Source of the DNA: Thermodesulfobacterium sp. | GTDB taxonomy: Bacteria; Desulfobacterota; Thermodesulfobacteria; Thermodesulfobacteriales; Thermodesulfobacteriaceae | Length of the DNA: 6,142 nt | Direction of reading: 5' to 3' | NCBI GenBank assembly: GCA_021163085.1 | Contig: JAGGXL010000065.1 | Location: 1 to 6,142, forward strand | Shown: piece after piece, positions 5,364 through 6,142 of the stretch | Layout: each line of letters starts with the position of its first letter | How positions within the stretch are numbered: position 1 is the first letter of the stretch | Notes under the pieces: generated by a model | What the model saw: the letters and a program-made list of their open reading frames with translations, nothing else | What the model was told of the DNA's origin: nothing | Databases searched by the model: none | Translations under genes and position numbers: made by a program

Positions 5364-6142
5364 ATGCCATTTTTAGCACTTGATTGCGAAGGTCCTTTAA
5401 CTCTTAATGACAATGCTTTTGAGTATTCCCAGGCTATCATTCCAAAGGGTGACAAATTTTTTACACAAATTTCAAGATTTGACGATTATTTGGCAGATAT
5501 AAAAAAGAAAGAAGGCTACAAAGCCGGAGATACTTTAAAGCTTATCCTTCCTTTTTTAAAACTTTTTGGTGCTGATAATAAAAGTTTAAGAGAATTTTCA
5601 AGAAAAACTCTTACATTTTTACCCGAAGTCCCTGAAACTTTGTCTAAATTAAATAAAGTTTTACTCACTTTTATAATAAGCACGAGTTACAAGCCTTATT
5701 TAGAAGCACTTTGTGAAGTTACTGAATTTCCCATGGAAAATGTTTTTTGCACAGAGGTTGACTTTGATAAAGTAAAACTTTCATCTTCAGAAGCTAAAGT
5801 TTTAGAAAAGCTTTATGAAGAAATAATTAATATGCCTCTTATAGAATTACCCAAAGATGCAAAAAAACCAGAGGATTTATCTTCAGAACTTTTAAAGATA
5901 TTAAATCGCTTGGAAGAAATATTTTTTGATATAATCTGGAATATGGATATAGGTGTTTTTTTGAGAGAAGTAAATCCTATTGGAGGATTTGAAAAAGCAA
6001 ATGCCTGTGAGAAGATTTCAAAGGAGTTAGCTATTTCTCTTTCAGAGGGATTTTATGCAGGAGACAGCATAACTGATACTCAGGCATTATCTTTAATTAA
6101 AGAAAATAATGGAATTTCTCTCAGTTTTAATGGAAACAGATA
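5364..6142 (+). CDS. HAD-superfamily hydrolase, EhaR-like (COG4030 type); 3' end outside window
   Basis: An open frame of 259 codons runs without a stop to the right edge. It begins MPFLALDCEGPLTLNDNAFEY, and GYKAGDTLKLILPFLK (51-66) is also characteristic. I recognise this pattern from the EhaR/COG4030 family, best known from methanogens, where ehaR lies with energy-converting hydrogenase genes; the enzyme activity of that family is not established as far as I know. HAD landmarks are the nucleophile Asp7 (motif I reads DCE rather than the usual DxD), IISTS (104-108, motif II Ser/Thr), a Lys in GGFEKA (207-212) as possible motif III, and GDSITD (233-238, motif IV metal-binding acids). A phosphatase-type role is inferred. 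No Shine-Dalgarno site is visible before ATG 5364; the start is fixed by motif I lying at the extreme N-terminus, by an upstream in-frame TAA (5319-5321), and by the promoter 42 bases upstream. Nothing links it to the glycan genes. Confidence 0.7.
   Translation, partial: MPFLALDCEGPLTLNDNAFEYSQAIIPKGDKFFTQISRFDDYLADIKKKEGYKAGDTLKLILPFLKLFGADNKSLREFSRKTLTFLPEVPETLSKLNKVLLTFIISTSYKPYLEALCEVTEFPMENVFCTEVDFDKVKLSSSEAKVLEKLYEEIINMPLIELPKDAKKPEDLSSELLKILNRLEEIFFDIIWNMDIGVFLREVNPIGGFEKANACEKISKELAISLSEGFYAGDSITDTQALSLIKENNGISLSFNGNR

Noticed and set aside
1..6142. CRISPR array, insertion sequence, toxin-antitoxin, defence system or RNA gene
   Set aside because: I read for regular direct repeats, transposase motifs, small paired genes and RNA-gene signatures and saw none; the window is almost fully used by the six genes described.

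Overview
The window looks like part of a surface-glycan (O-antigen or other polysaccharide) gene cluster from an AT-rich bacterium. A bacterial origin is supported by strong Shine-Dalgarno sites (AGGAGG, AGGAG, AGGTGA) and a near-consensus TTGACT-17-TATAAT promoter. Bacterial sugar-nucleotide enzymes and a GT9 heptosyltransferase-type domain also point to a Gram-negative-like envelope. The Lys/Glu/Ile-rich proteins and an EhaR-like HAD protein would fit a thermophile such as a member of Thermodesulfobacteria or a similar deep-branching lineage. That lineage is an inference and cannot be settled from this sequence.

Layout. Positions 1-179 (+) hold the last 58 codons of a gene resembling the C-terminal domain of NovU-type sugar C-methyltransferases. 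An intergenic stretch with an AT-rich imperfect hairpin (217-257) follows. Then come an SpsF-like CMP-sugar cytidylyltransferase (345-1109, +) and a textbook glucose-1-phosphate cytidylyltransferase, RfbF (1156-1932, +). A two-gene operon runs the other way: a 719-residue fusion protein (3107-5266, -), followed by a GT2-type glycosyltransferase (1929-3107, -). The fusion joins a GT9 glycosyltransferase, a four-cysteine zinc ribbon and a SAM methyltransferase. The two operon genes share one base of a TAATG stop-start junction. The GT2 gene and rfbF converge and overlap by four bases, sharing the palindrome TTAA. Divergent from the fusion gene, a HAD-superfamily gene of the EhaR/COG4030 type (5364-6142, +) runs off the right edge.

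How the parts fit together. The plus-strand genes supply activated sugars: RfbF makes CDP-glucose, the usual entry to CDP-6-deoxy and CDP-3,6-dideoxy or branched sugars, and a C-methyltransferase could modify such a sugar. The SpsF-like enzyme would make a CMP-activated sugar acid or related donor. The minus-strand operon supplies glycosyltransferases and a methyltransferase that could assemble or cap a glycan. The HAD gene is probably unrelated to glycan synthesis. I see no CRISPR array, mobile element, tRNA or rRNA, and no gene-free stretch longer than 300 bases. The most unusual item is the GT9-zinc ribbon-methyltransferase fusion.
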